Numbered from the stretch's first letter, positions 16,413 to 25,476 are shown. The stretch: 64,000 nt of DNA from Shewanella gelidimarina (GCF_023283945.1 NZ_JAKIKW010000007.1:1-64000), one strand, 5' to 3'. Notes: generated from the letters alone by a model not told the origin. Numbers and translations are program-made.

Positions 16413-19024
16413 ACCAATGCATCCTCATTATCTAATAGGGTGATAGCGATATTGCCCGCCCCTAAATCACGGTTATTTATCGCAGCAAAAGTCTGCACAT
16501 CAGATGCTATTGGGAATTTTTGTTCACGTTGATATTGATAGTGTTTTTCAGCGTTCGTCGGCGCCTCTTCTGGATTAACAAACTCACTAAAGCGCTGCAG
16601 AAAAACGTCATCTTGTAAGCTGGTTTTCCATTCACACTGATAATTCGCCACCACTTTATCCATCTGCTGCTCTAACTCATGATTCACACCCAGTGCGTCA
16701 TCAATGATCACCGACTGCAAATACTCAAGCCCACCAGCAAGTGACTCCATCCACACCGAAGTGCGTTGTAATCGAGCGGCTGTTTTGGTGTAGAACATCA
16801 ATACACGGTCGATGTACTGAACTAACTGTTCAGTAGAAAGATCGGTGGCAAATAGATCACCGTGTCTTGGTCGCATGCCACCATTACCACACACAAACAG
16901 GTTCCATCCTTTTTCGGTGGCTATCACACCGATATCTTTACTTTGTGCTTCGGCGCACTCTCTTGTGCAGCCCGACACGGCAAACTTAATCTTATGGGGA
17001 GAGCGCAGGCCCTTATATCGATGCTCCAACGCAATCGCTAAGCCGACAGCGTCTTGCACGCCATATCGACACCAAGTACTGCCAACACATGATTTAACCG
17101 TGCGCAGTGACTTGCCATAGGCATGCCCAGTCTCGAACCCTTGTGCTATCAGTTCTGACCAAATCGCGGGTAGGTCTGAAAGTTGTGCGCCAAACATATC
17201 TATGCGCTGCCCGCCAGTGATCTTGGTATAGAGATCGTATCGTTTGGCAATTTGCCCCATGGCGATTAGCTTGTCTGGGGTGATCTCCCCTCCAGGGACT
17301 CTTGGCACCACTGAGTAGCTGCCATTTTTTTGTAGATTACCTAAATAGGCGTCATTGCTGTCTTGCAGTGCCACATGCTTTTCATTAAGCACGTATTGAT
17401 TTTCTAGCGAAGCAAAAATAGAGGCGGCAACGGGTTTGCAAATATCACAACCCAGTGCCAGTAGCGAGGCATTCGCGACGGCGTGCTGTTGGTATAAGTG
17501 TTCGAAGTCTTTAATATCTTCAACCTGGCACAGGTGAAATAGCGCCTGACGGTCATGATCAAAATGACAACAGATCCCGGAGTCCGTTTCTAACCCTTGC
17601 GCCTGCATCGTTTGATCAATGATCTGCTGTACCAAAGCAGAACAGCCACCACAACCTGAAGCCGCTTTGGTGCAGCTCTTTATCTCAGCCAATTGATGAT
17701 TACCCGCTATCACCTTTTCAACAATGTCGGCCTTGGTCACCTGATGACACGAACACACTATGGCGTTGTCTTTTAGCGTTAGTGGCGCTGACTCATCCGT
17801 CAACAATAAGGTCACCGCCGGCTCCTCAAGCGCTTCACCGCTCAAGTATTGACTGAGCAAATGGCTATATTCATCGACGTTACCGACAAGCACCGCGCCG
17901 CGAAGATAAAGACCCGTTTCGTCAAGCCACAGCTTTTTGTAGACGCCCGCTTGTACGTCACTCAACTCAACATATTGCGCTTTATCAAAGCCACGACTTT
18001 CGCCAATTGACGCCACATCAACGCCAAGTAGCTTTAACTTGGTGCTCATGTCTGCCCCCGAAAATGTCAAAGGGGCCACCGATAAACCCGGCATTAGCGG
18101 CGTAATTTGCGACAAGGCCACTTTTGCCATTTGATATCCAGGGGCCACTAAGCCAAATATCTTGTGTTGCCATAAAGCACATTCGCCTATCGCATACACA
18201 TCATTAACAGAGGTCTGGCAGTTATCATCAATAACGATGCCACCTCGTTCACCGACACTGATATCACTGTTTCTTGCCAATGTATCTTGAGGACGAATAC
18301 CCGCAGAAAATACAATCAGATCCGTTTCTAAAAAGCTTCCATCACTGAATTTAAGCCGATGTTGCGCCGTCTCCCCATCGACAATCTCTTCAGTGGCTTT
18401 GCTCAAATGGACACCAAGCCCCAACGCTTCAATTTTCTGCTTCAGTAGCTCACCGCCTTTATCGTTTAACTGCACTGACATCAGTTGCGGTGCAAATTCA
18501 ACCACATGGGTCTTTAAGCCTAATGCGCTCAACGCATTAGCCGCCTCAAGCCCGAGTAAGCCCCCACCGATCACGACCCCAGAGCTGGCATTGAGCGCTG
18601 CTTGCTCTATTGCTTCTAGATCGTCAATCGTGCGATACACCATACAATCGCGGCGATCATTGCCTTTTATTGGCGGTACAAATGGATAAGATCCTGTTGC
18701 CAGCACTAGTTTGTCGTATGGGGTTTGCTCGCCATTAACGGTCAGGCATTTATTCGCGGTATCGATATGTGAAACCTGCTGACCCAGGTGTAGCGTGATA
18801 CCCTTAGACTCATAATCAGCCTGTGACGTCAGCATCAGTTCATCTGCGCTGCCGCTGACAAAATATTTAGACAGCTGCACTCTATCGTAAGCAGGTATCT
18901 TTTCGGCGCCATACGCCTCAACATCATAGTGTTGGCTGATCTCTTGTTCACATAACTGCTCGACAAAATGGTGGCCAACCATGCCATTTCCCACAACGAC
19001 CAACTTGGGTTTATTTGTTTTCAT
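16409..19024 (-). CDS. nirB: Nitrite reductase (NADH) large subunit NirB
   Basis: 871 residues, slightly longer than typical NirB (about 850). Order of domains: FAD-binding Rossmann region (VVVGNGMVGHHF near residue 10), NADH-binding region (VVIGGGLLGLEAA), a BFD-like [2Fe-2S] domain with CSCHQV and CGGC, then the siroheme/4Fe-4S core with SCVGSTWCRYG and SGCTRECAEAQ. It reduces nitrite to ammonium with NADH in the cytoplasm. It is preceded by a 126-base leader with an intrinsic terminator and a sigma-54 promoter, so expression is nitrogen- and probably nitrate-controlled. ATG at 19024. Confidence 0.95.
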   Translation of the reverse strand: MKTNKPKLVVVGNGMVGHHFVEQLCEQEISQHYDVEAYGAEKIPAYDRVQLSKYFVSGSADELMLTSQADYESKGITLHLGQQVSHIDTANKCLTVNGEQTPYDKLVLATGSYPFVPPIKGNDRRDCMVYRTIDDLEAIEQAALNASSGVVIGGGLLGLEAANALSALGLKTHVVEFAPQLMSVQLNDKGGELLKQKIEALGLGVHLSKATEEIVDGETAQHRLKFSDGSFLETDLIVFSAGIRPQDTLARNSDISVGERGGIVIDDNCQTSVNDVYAIGECALWQHKIFGLVAPGYQMAKVALSQITPLMPGLSVAPLTFSGADMSTKLKLLGVDVASIGESRGFDKAQYVELSDVQAGVYKKLWLDETGLYLRGAVLVGNVDEYSHLLSQYLSGEALEEPAVTLLLTDESAPLTLKDNAIVCSCHQVTKADIVEKVIAGNHQLAEIKSCTKAASGCGGCSALVQQIIDQTMQAQGLETDSGICCHFDHDRQALFHLCQVEDIKDFEHLYQQHAVANASLLALGCDICKPVAASIFASLENQYVLNEKHVALQDSNDAYLGNLQKNGSYSVVPRVPGGEITPDKLIAMGQIAKRYDLYTKITGGQRIDMFGAQLSDLPAIWSELIAQGFETGHAYGKSLRTVKSCVGSTWCRYGVQDAVGLAIALEHRYKGLRSPHKIKFAVSGCTRECAEAQSKDIGVIATEKGWNLFVCGNGGMRPRHGDLFATDLSTEQLVQYIDRVLMFYTKTAARLQRTSVWMESLAGGLEYLQSVIIDDALGVNHELEQQMDKVVANYQCEWKTSLQDDVFLQRFSEFVNPEEAPTNAEKHYQYQREQKFPIASDVQTFAAINNRDLGAGNIAITLLDNEDALV

Positions 19025-19063
19025 GTTTCGCCCCTATCGCTATCCACACTGGCTTTTTGCCAA

Positions 19064-19100
19064 CAAAAAGGCGCCAATCTCCCTTGCAGGAGATGGCGCC
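19064..19100 (-). terminator. Leader terminator before nirB, likely NasT target
   Basis: Inverted repeat GGCGCC-A-ATCTCC / GGAGAT-GGCGCC followed by TTTTT on the minus strand, between the sigma-54 promoter and nirB. This is the classic place for the terminator that NasR/NasT-type ANTAR proteins override. I could not identify the two hexaloop hairpins that ANTAR proteins bind in the about 50 bases before it. Confidence 0.8.
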
Positions 19101-19160
19101 TTTGCCAAAAATTAAAATTGTTAGTTTTCTATACTGCTATTATCTGTTCTATTTATATGT

Positions 19161-19176
19161 TGCAGAGAGTATGCCA
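19161..19176 (-). promoter_or_regulatory. Sigma-54 promoter of the nirB unit
   Basis: The minus strand reads TGGCATACTCTCTGCA. The GG and GC elements are separated by the required 10 bases, matching the -24/-12 consensus at most positions. Transcription would start near 19150. Confidence 0.75.
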
Positions 19177-19280
19177 GTTTACACATTGCCTACCGACGAA
19201 CCTAAAGTGCTGTTACTGTTAACTTTAATCTTAAAGTTAAAAACCAGGCCAACGCATTTCGATATGTGCCACACTGCCAT

Positions 19281-19317
19281 TGCACCATTGTGGTTACCTG
19301 GTGCTGATTTGGGTGCA
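19281..19317 (-). promoter_or_regulatory. NtrC-like sites upstream of the nirB promoter
   Basis: TGCACCATTGTGGTTA at 19281-19296 matches the NtrC palindrome GCACCA-N3-TGGTGC at 10 of 12 positions. GGTGC half-sites follow at 19300-19304 and 19312-19316. They lie 105-155 bases upstream of the sigma-54 promoter, directly behind the nasT stop codon. The distance suits an NtrC enhancer. Confidence 0.6.
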
Positions 19318-19319
19318 AT

Positions 19320-19880
19320 TTAACGGCTCGATGGCTGATTACCAAGCTGAGTAGCAACTTCAGTCAAGCGCAAACCACTGCTCATAGCTTGTTGCTGTAG
19401 TGCCTTATGTGCATCTTGCTCAGATAAGCCAATGTGTTGTAGCTGATGTTTGGCGACACGCACTTGTTTTTGCTCTTCTAGGCTTCGCTCAAGTTCCGCC
19501 AGCTTATTATGCAATTGATTTGCTGTTTTAAAGCGTATCAACGCGAGCTCTATAATTTTATCTAGACGTGCAAAATTAAATTGCTGCGGGATATAGGTCA
19601 CTCGTCCACATTGTAATAGTGCCGCTATTTGCGAGGGCTCTGCACGCCTTGAGGTAATAATCAGCGGCACCGCTGCAAACATCATGACTCGTTCAATGAA
19701 CTGGACGTGCATCGCCGTCATTGAGTCAACGCATAGAAGCACAATATCGCTATCCGTTTTTAGCGAAAAACGTTCTAATTCCGATAGCGTGTTAAATTTT
19801 ATTAGCTCATGGTTGCGGTTGATGGCACTGTTTAATAGCGGCTCATGATCCGTCATGTCATATAGATTCAGTATGCGCAT
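19320..19880 (-). CDS. nasT: ANTAR-domain response regulator NasT
   Basis: 186 residues: an N-terminal receiver-like domain (about 1-120) and a C-terminal ANTAR RNA-binding domain (KHQLQHIGLSEQDAHKALQQQAM pattern, about 140-180). Proteins of this type bind leader RNA and prevent termination of nitrate-assimilation operons. A terminator stands in front of the next gene, nirB, which is the expected target. No NasS nitrate sensor gene is visible in the cluster, so how NasT is switched is unclear; it may sit elsewhere. It overlaps the upstream gene by about 20 bases. Confidence 0.85.
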   Translation of the reverse strand: MRILNLYDMTDHEPLLNSAINRNHELIKFNTLSELERFSLKTDSDIVLLCVDSMTAMHVQFIERVMMFAAVPLIITSRRAEPSQIAALLQCGRVTYIPQQFNFARLDKIIELALIRFKTANQLHNKLAELERSLEEQKQVRVAKHQLQHIGLSEQDAHKALQQQAMSSGLRLTEVATQLGNQPSSR

Positions 19881-21069
19881 TAGCCACCTCCGAATGGGTT
19901 ATAAGCGATTGATACGGCTTAAAAGTACCTATCGCAGCTTGAGTCATAAAGTGGGAATGTCTATTCATCCAGTATTCACCCGCCAACCTCTTAGCGCTAT
20001 CAATGCTGAGGGACAGATCAGTTAACATCAGTATCGCCATGACATTGGTCATAATCGCGCTGTGAGCCCGAAGAGACTCGGTTGAATTACGAGTGCTAGT
20101 ACTAGTATTAGTGCTAGTACTAGTGCGAATACAAATGCCATGACTATCGCCGCCCAACGACTCACCATGCCAAAGTGCGGTTAACCACTGCGCCTGAAGC
20201 TCTGCCGCTTGCGCCTTACGGCCTATTAAAGCATTGAGTTGAGTTGTCATCTCAATCTGGGCAAGGCCTTCATGCTTGAAAACATTGATTCTGGTGCTCG
20301 ATCTGGGGTTTAACTCGCACTCTCCTTGATAGCCTTTAAATATCGCCACATTCGTTTTACGTAGCGCTTGCGAATTTTCAGCCATTAACTTGGCCACGTT
20401 CAAATGAATATCATCTAGGCCCGGATGAAAATAACTTCTAAGACTGAGCCTTGCCCCCGTAGGGTTGATACAACGGATGGCACTTTGATAAAGACTTCTA
20501 AGGCCAATTTCCTGATGAATATCCGTAAACGAATTCACTAAGGGGGACAATACATCGGCGTTGACATAACAGATCCCTGTTGATGTTAATGCCACTTCCG
20601 CTTCTGCCGCTGAAGTAACACTGGTGATCCCTACTGCGTCAACGAAACCCGCAATGTGTTGCCGATGGGGCAACACCCTATTATCGCCGTGCAATAATAT
20701 CTTAAACCCATTACCAGCCAACAGTTTGGCGCTCAGCAGTAAATAAGGGAGCTGATCTCGCTTTGCGCCATAACAGGGCCAGTCAATATCGACCTGAAGT
20801 TGCTGCCATTGATTATCGACCGTAGAGCGCAGAGCAAGTGCCGCCCCCGCAACCTCTTCTGCGGTCTCACCTTTTACGCGCATTAACATTAACGCCACAC
20901 TAAGCTGGGTAACAGTGCCAATGTTGTCGTAAAAACCACGAACCAACTGAAAGCTTTCCACTAACGTCAATGAACGAGAACCTTTTTTACCTCGGCCAAG
21001 CGTTTTAATAAGCTGTCGATATTCTGCGGGGTCCGTCACTCCAGTGAGCAGATTATTGTGACTATCCAT
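19858..21069 (-). CDS. TrpD2/YbiB-like glycosyltransferase-fold protein
   Basis: About 403 residues, related to anthranilate phosphoribosyltransferase (TrpD) and best compared with TrpD2/YbiB, which binds nucleic acid rather than making tryptophan. Seen: LTLVESFQLVRGFYDN..QLSVALMLMRVKGETAEEVAGAALAL in the helical domain, LLLSAKLLAGNGFKILLHGDNR and GARLSLRSYFHPGLDD further on. The start at 21069 just after cobA is preferred; an in-frame ATG at 21114 lies inside cobA. Near the C-terminus there is a Thr/Ser-rich in-frame repeat (20093-20128). Its role in nitrate assimilation is unknown. Confidence 0.75.
   Translation of the reverse strand: MDSHNNLLTGVTDPAEYRQLIKTLGRGKKGSRSLTLVESFQLVRGFYDNIGTVTQLSVALMLMRVKGETAEEVAGAALALRSTVDNQWQQLQVDIDWPCYGAKRDQLPYLLLSAKLLAGNGFKILLHGDNRVLPHRQHIAGFVDAVGITSVTSAAEAEVALTSTGICYVNADVLSPLVNSFTDIHQEIGLRSLYQSAIRCINPTGARLSLRSYFHPGLDDIHLNVAKLMAENSQALRKTNVAIFKGYQGECELNPRSSTRINVFKHEGLAQIEMTTQLNALIGRKAQAAELQAQWLTALWHGESLGGDSHGICIRTSTSTNTSTSTRNSTESLRAHSAIMTNVMAILMLTDLSLSIDSAKRLAGEYWMNRHSHFMTQAAIGTFKPYQSLITHSEVANAHTESI
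20093..20128 (-). repeat. In-frame 18-bp tandem repeat in the TrpD2-like gene
   Basis: Two copies of GTGCTAGTACTAGT plus 4 differing bases (20093-20110 and 20111-20128), themselves built of ACTAGT/GCTAGT hexamers. They encode a TSTSTNTSTSTR-type linker. Length changes in steps of 6 would keep the frame. Confidence 0.8.
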
Positions 21070-21958
21070 ATGCACGCTCAAATGCATCACTTTTAACATC
21101 GCTGGTGATATCACAAGCAGCCAAGCATTGCGCTAGCTCTTGCCCTATGCCAACCACCTCTCCCACGATTAAAAGCGTTGGACCGTCGACGTTGATACTC
21201 AACGCAACATCCACCATATCTTGCACTGAGGTGGTCATTATCGATTGATTATCGCGGGCACCATTGCTAATAAAGGCCACAGGCAAAGCGAGTTTAGCTC
21301 CCGCCTGCAGTAAACCATGGGCGATGTCAGCCGCGCTCTCTTTTCCCATATAGAAAACCAGGGTGCTTTTTGCCGCTAACAATCCCGCCCACTCTCTTGC
21401 AGTGTCATCACAAAGATGTCCGGTCACAAAAGTCACCGAGCGCGCAACCTTTCTATGCGTCAAGGGGATCCCCGCACCAGCAGCGCAGCCTAACGCGGCA
21501 GTCACTCCAGCAACAAAATGGCTTTTAACGCCGTTTTCAGCCAAAAAGAGGGCCTCTTCAGCGCCTCTACCAAACACATTAGGATCGCCGCCCTTAAGTC
21601 GAATAACCACTTTACCTTGTTGGCTTAACTGCAGCAGTTTTAGGTTTATTTGCTGTTGCGTTGTACTGGGTTTTCCAAAACCTTTACCCATGTAATACAT
21701 GTCGCAATCATCAGCGGCTAACTGCAAAATATCTTTACTCACCAAATTGTCATAGACGATCGCTTCTGCTGCTGCAATCGCTCTGGCTGCCTTAATTGTT
21801 AACATGTCGATATCACCACAGCCCGCCCCTACTATCGTCACGGTATTGGGGTCATCTTTACCCGTGGCGTCGTTGAGCTGCAGTAGCTTTGCCAACACTA
21901 AGTCACTATTTGATTGCTTTATTGATCGCGTTAACTTGCCAATATGATCGAGTTTCAT
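21062..21958 (-). CDS. cobA: Uroporphyrinogen-III C-methyltransferase CobA
   Basis: 298 residues of the SUMT family, which makes precorrin-2 from uroporphyrinogen III with two SAM molecules, feeding siroheme for NirB. Motifs: VTIVGAGCGDIDMLTIKAARAI, IVYDNLVS, VVIRLKGGDPNVFGRGAEE, SVTFVTGH and LVFYMG. The usual GAGPGD motif reads GAGCGD here. About 35 extra residues precede the first motif. It starts at the last base of nasA and overlaps the TrpD2-like gene, showing tight coupling in the operon. Confidence 0.93.
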   Translation of the reverse strand: MKLDHIGKLTRSIKQSNSDLVLAKLLQLNDATGKDDPNTVTIVGAGCGDIDMLTIKAARAIAAAEAIVYDNLVSKDILQLAADDCDMYYMGKGFGKPSTTQQQINLKLLQLSQQGKVVIRLKGGDPNVFGRGAEEALFLAENGVKSHFVAGVTAALGCAAGAGIPLTHRKVARSVTFVTGHLCDDTAREWAGLLAAKSTLVFYMGKESAADIAHGLLQAGAKLALPVAFISNGARDNQSIMTTSVQDMVDVALSINVDGPTLLIVGEVVGIGQELAQCLAACDITSDVKSDAFERAYG

Positions 21959-24747
21959 TATGCAACCTCCTGCTTTAGCTTCTGTTTTTCTGCAATAACG
22001 GAATCGGCAAACTCATTCACTTGATTTAAGCAGCTGCCACACACAGCACTGCATTTGAGCGTTTGCTGCACCGCGTCGACAATCAACGCCGTAGTTGTCG
22101 CGCCACCGTCAAAACTCACCCGCATCTGCTGCTCAATTTCATTTTCGGTCACGCCAGTACAGGCGCAGACCACTTTGCTGCTGCCTGCACGTAAAACCTG
22201 GTGTAAGTGTTTAATAAATTTCGTATCAAAAGGAGTATTGATGAATGATTGAATCGCGTTAACATCAATGTCTAACGCTTGCTCACATGTGATAAGTACG
22301 CTTTTGAGGCTACCTTGGCTGAGGATGCAGTAGATCTGTTTGTCTTGATCGCGCCAATGCATAATGCGGCGGTAAGACAATGAATTTAGATTTTCCTCAC
22401 TGTGATGTTCAAGCTCCATCATCTCAGAGGTAAAGCTCGATGTTGCCGCAATATGGCGGCAAACCCCACCACGGAGCTGCTGCTTTACATCCCAACAGAG
22501 TTGCTGAGGATCGATTAGCGTCTGCCCCCACTCGATCCCTTGCTGCGCCACCTGCTGATGTTGCAATTCAACCCATTGATTTTTAAAACCGGGTTGTTTT
22601 GAAAAAGGATCAACTTGAGCGGTAATCACCTTATTGACGCCACCGCTTTTGCTAAATTGCGATGACCAATGCATTGCAAGAAACGCCGTATCTTGCAATA
22701 GTGATTCATCAATCACCGCTCGAGCGATAAGCGGCTCCACTAGATTATCGGTTTTAATGGCCACTAGCCCACCAGCCTCTAGCCCATGCTTATTCAGAGT
22801 GTGCACATCAAGCATCAATTCCGGTTGATAATTAGAGGCTGCCAGTTGCTCAATATGCCCCGTTCTCGTCATTGTGTGCCATTGATCGCGACTACGACCG
22901 CTGTTTAAGCGCACTCGGTTTTGGCTTAAGGAATGATGGTCAATCACGGCTTGGTTACTGTTTGCTTGAGACAATCGAGTCTCTACAAAGTGAGCTTTAC
23001 CACTGTCAGTGGCAAACTGACCTTGGGTAAATAAGCGCATATTTTTTTGGCCAATCGCATCGACATGTTCAACGGGCCATTGGGTGGGTATTAGTTGTTG
23101 ATATTGCTCAGCGGATAGAGCTGATAAACCTGCGAGGGATAATTGTTTTTCAGGGTAGTGTTGCTGCACTTTGACGGTGAGATTAGCGTACTCATTAAAG
23201 ATTTCCGCACTGTCTTTGAATGCAAACTCATCATTAAACCCAAGCTGCTTGGCAACTTCACACAGCGCCCACCAATCTGCTTTTGACTCTCCTTGAGGCT
23301 CAATAAAGCCGCGTTGACGGCTAATGGTTCGCTCACTGTTGCTGACCGTGCCTGACTTTTCTGACCAACCCTGCGCCGGGAGTAACATGTCGGCATATTG
23401 AGCGGTATCTGTGTCTGCTGTGATATCTGATACCACCACATACTCACACTGCTGTAACGCCTGTTTGACCAACTGGGTATCAGGCATTGAAACCGCCGGG
23501 TTGGTGCCCAAGATCCACACCGCCTTTATTTTACCCTTTGCCATATTGGCAAACATCTCTGTGGCGGTTAACCCTTTGGATTTTGGCAGCGCTGATGTCT
23601 GCCAAAAGTCTCCCACTAACTGCCGCTCGGGCTCCGAAAAGCCAAGGTGACAGGCTAGCTGGGTTGCCAGACCGCCCACTTCACGACCTCCCATTGCATT
23701 GGGTTGCCCCGTTAATGATAAGGGGCCACAACCAACTTGACCGATATCACCTCGCGCCAAGTGACAGTTAATAATCGCATTAGCAGTGTTAGTGCCAGAG
23801 GTTGACTGATTAACACCTTGGCTACTGGCAGTAACCACTTTATGGCTTTGTTGGTAAAGTGCGTAAAAAAATTCAATCTTATCTGCTTCAAGCCCGGTGA
23901 CGTCGGCAATCTTATCCAGTGTGTCACCACCTTGTCGCGCACTATGAAGCGCTTGTTCAAAGCCTTCGGTATGACGATGTATATAGTCCTCATTCAATTG
24001 GCCTTTATCGGCAAGGGAACAGAGTAAACCATTAAATAAGTGCAGATCTGAGCCTGGAGTGAGTTGCAAATGTAGATCCGCTTGCGACGCTGTGGCGGTA
24101 AGCCGTGGATCGATTACAACAATTTTAGTACCACGCTTTGCTCTAGCAGCGAGGATTTTTTTAAATAGAACCGGATGGGTCCAAGCGGTATTAGCACCGA
24201 CTAATACCACAACATCAGCAAGTTGCAGATCTTCATAACAACCAGGAACCACATCTTCTCCAAAAGCACGTATATGGGCACTTACCGCTGAGGACATGCA
24301 TAATCTGGAGTTAGTATCAACATTTGCGGTACCCATAAACCCTTTGGCAAGCTTATTGGCAACATAATAGTCTTCGGTCAGTAACTGACCTGAAAGGTAG
24401 AAAGCGACAGAATCGACTCCGTGCTCCGCGATGGTATCTTTAAAATTTTTCGCTATTTCTGCTGTCGCAGCAGACCAGCTAATGTTTTGATCGCCGGCCT
24501 CTAAACCTGAGCGGTTTCTTCGGCGTGGGTACAGTAATTTATTCGGAATGTTTAAACTATCGATTAATGCAAGTCCCTTACCGCATAAGTCTCCCCAATT
24601 AGCCGAATGTTCACTATCACCAGAAACCGTCAGCGTGCGGTGGTGCGAAAAACTGATGCAGTCTGTTTCGATAAGATTATTCACTGTAACTCCGCAGCCA
24701 ACGCCACAGTATGCACAGGTTGTTTTACAGCTTGGCATCATTAGCAT
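21958..24747 (-). CDS. nasA: Assimilatory nitrate reductase catalytic subunit NasA
   Basis: 929-residue molybdopterin oxidoreductase. The N-terminal 4Fe-4S motif is CAYCGVGCGV with a later CGKG; the bis-MGD domain follows (NVDTNSRLCMSSAV, LTGQPNAMGGREVGGLA), and GRSRDQWHTMTRTG in the C-terminal cofactor domain. The last about 70 residues are a BFD-like [2Fe-2S] domain (CACTGVTENEI and CSAVCGSC). Such enzymes reduce nitrate to nitrite in the cytoplasm. No signal peptide, fitting assimilation. A sigma-54 promoter and an NtrC-like palindrome lie directly upstream; the operon continues into cobA. Confidence 0.94.
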   Translation of the reverse strand: MLMMPSCKTTCAYCGVGCGVTVNNLIETDCISFSHHRTLTVSGDSEHSANWGDLCGKGLALIDSLNIPNKLLYPRRRNRSGLEAGDQNISWSAATAEIAKNFKDTIAEHGVDSVAFYLSGQLLTEDYYVANKLAKGFMGTANVDTNSRLCMSSAVSAHIRAFGEDVVPGCYEDLQLADVVVLVGANTAWTHPVLFKKILAARAKRGTKIVVIDPRLTATASQADLHLQLTPGSDLHLFNGLLCSLADKGQLNEDYIHRHTEGFEQALHSARQGGDTLDKIADVTGLEADKIEFFYALYQQSHKVVTASSQGVNQSTSGTNTANAIINCHLARGDIGQVGCGPLSLTGQPNAMGGREVGGLATQLACHLGFSEPERQLVGDFWQTSALPKSKGLTATEMFANMAKGKIKAVWILGTNPAVSMPDTQLVKQALQQCEYVVVSDITADTDTAQYADMLLPAQGWSEKSGTVSNSERTISRQRGFIEPQGESKADWWALCEVAKQLGFNDEFAFKDSAEIFNEYANLTVKVQQHYPEKQLSLAGLSALSAEQYQQLIPTQWPVEHVDAIGQKNMRLFTQGQFATDSGKAHFVETRLSQANSNQAVIDHHSLSQNRVRLNSGRSRDQWHTMTRTGHIEQLAASNYQPELMLDVHTLNKHGLEAGGLVAIKTDNLVEPLIARAVIDESLLQDTAFLAMHWSSQFSKSGGVNKVITAQVDPFSKQPGFKNQWVELQHQQVAQQGIEWGQTLIDPQQLCWDVKQQLRGGVCRHIAATSSFTSEMMELEHHSEENLNSLSYRRIMHWRDQDKQIYCILSQGSLKSVLITCEQALDIDVNAIQSFINTPFDTKFIKHLHQVLRAGSSKVVCACTGVTENEIEQQMRVSFDGGATTTALIVDAVQQTLKCSAVCGSCLNQVNEFADSVIAEKQKLKQEVA

Positions 24748-24782
24748 CTCTCAATATTAGTGTTAACTCATGCCTATCACTT

Positions 24783-24798
24783 CGCAAATCCTATGCCA
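24783..24798 (-). promoter_or_regulatory. Sigma-54 promoter of the nasA operon
   Basis: The minus strand reads TGGCATAGGATTTGCG, a near-perfect -24/-12 element (GG-N10-GC). It is about 35 bases upstream of the nasA start codon, so the leader would be very short. Confidence 0.85.
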
Positions 24799-24844
24799 AC
24801 GCATAACCACATGTTTTATATATAAAATAAGTAAAGCAAACTCA

Positions 24845-24878
24845 GATGCACTCATCTAATGTGCTACATGAGTGCATC
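24845..24878. promoter_or_regulatory. 11-bp inverted repeat upstream of nasA, probable enhancer site
   Basis: GATGCACTCAT and ATGAGTGCATC form a perfect inverted repeat with a 12-base spacer that also contains GTGC. The TGCAC/GTGCA ends resemble NtrC half-sites. It is about 50-80 bases upstream of the sigma-54 promoter of nasA. The rest of 24879-25083 shows nothing I can name. Confidence 0.5.
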
Positions 24879-25083
24879 TTCACGCACTAAAATCACGCAA
24901 TCTATTGATAAAAAACAGTGGGGTAACCATAAAGATCTATTAGTGATTAAGAAGTTAGCGGATTTAAAACTATAGACAAATAACAAAAAGAGGACGAATC
25001 AACGGAAAAGAATCAGGGGGCCCTATTGAGGAACTATTAACGCCTGACATCGATTAAAAAACATCAATCTCAAATTTTGGGCA

Positions 25084-25109
25084 CAAAAAAACCAGCGCTA
25101 AGCTGGCTT
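25084..25109 (-). terminator. Terminator of cctA
   Basis: CCAGC / GCTGG hairpin (25092-25106) followed by a run of T on the minus strand (A run at 25085-25091 on plus). It lies 20 bases after the cctA stop codon. Confidence 0.8.
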
Positions 25110-25128
25110 TTATCGGTAACGGTTTAGG

Positions 25129-25476
25129 TTACTTAAGTATTGACTCTGCCGTACGGCCATCATCATGACAGCTGTCACATGTTGGCTTATCACCCACGTT
25201 CATTTCGTGAGGTGCATGACAATCAGCACACATCAACATGCCATCGTGTGGTTGATGAACAGCGTCCATCTCGTCTAATGTACCGTGACAAGATTGGCAT
25301 TGCTCAAATTCGTACTCGCCATCTGCAGATGGAGAACCGTCTTCGTGACATGCTTCACAGCCGTCCATTTCTGCATGCATTTCAGCCAGTTCTTGGCCTT
25401 CAGCGAAAACAGCAGGAGATAATGCTAGCGCTGCGATAGCCGCACCAAAGATTGCACTTAATAGTTTTTTGCTCAC
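25129..25476 (-). CDS. cctA: Small tetraheme cytochrome c CctA (STC)
   Basis: 115-residue periplasmic cytochrome with a signal peptide ending SPAVFA (about residue 25) and four CxxCH heme motifs: CEACH, CQSCH, CADCH and CDSCH. The pattern and length match Shewanella small tetraheme cytochrome, an abundant periplasmic electron carrier between CymA and terminal reductases. The start is GTG at 25476 with GAGGA upstream: the protein then begins (M)[10 protein letters not shown] as in the known family. An extended frame to 25536 adds 20 unlikely residues. Confidence 0.93.
   Translation of the reverse strand: MSKKLLSAIFGAAIAALALSPAVFAEGQELAEMHAEMDGCEACHEDGSPSADGEYEFEQCQSCHGTLDEMDAVHQPHDGMLMCADCHAPHEMNVGDKPTCDSCHDDGRTAESILK

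Noticed and set aside
19240..19262. TGGCAC-containing second sigma-54 site upstream of nirB
   Set aside because: The distance from GG to the next GC is 13 bases, not 10.
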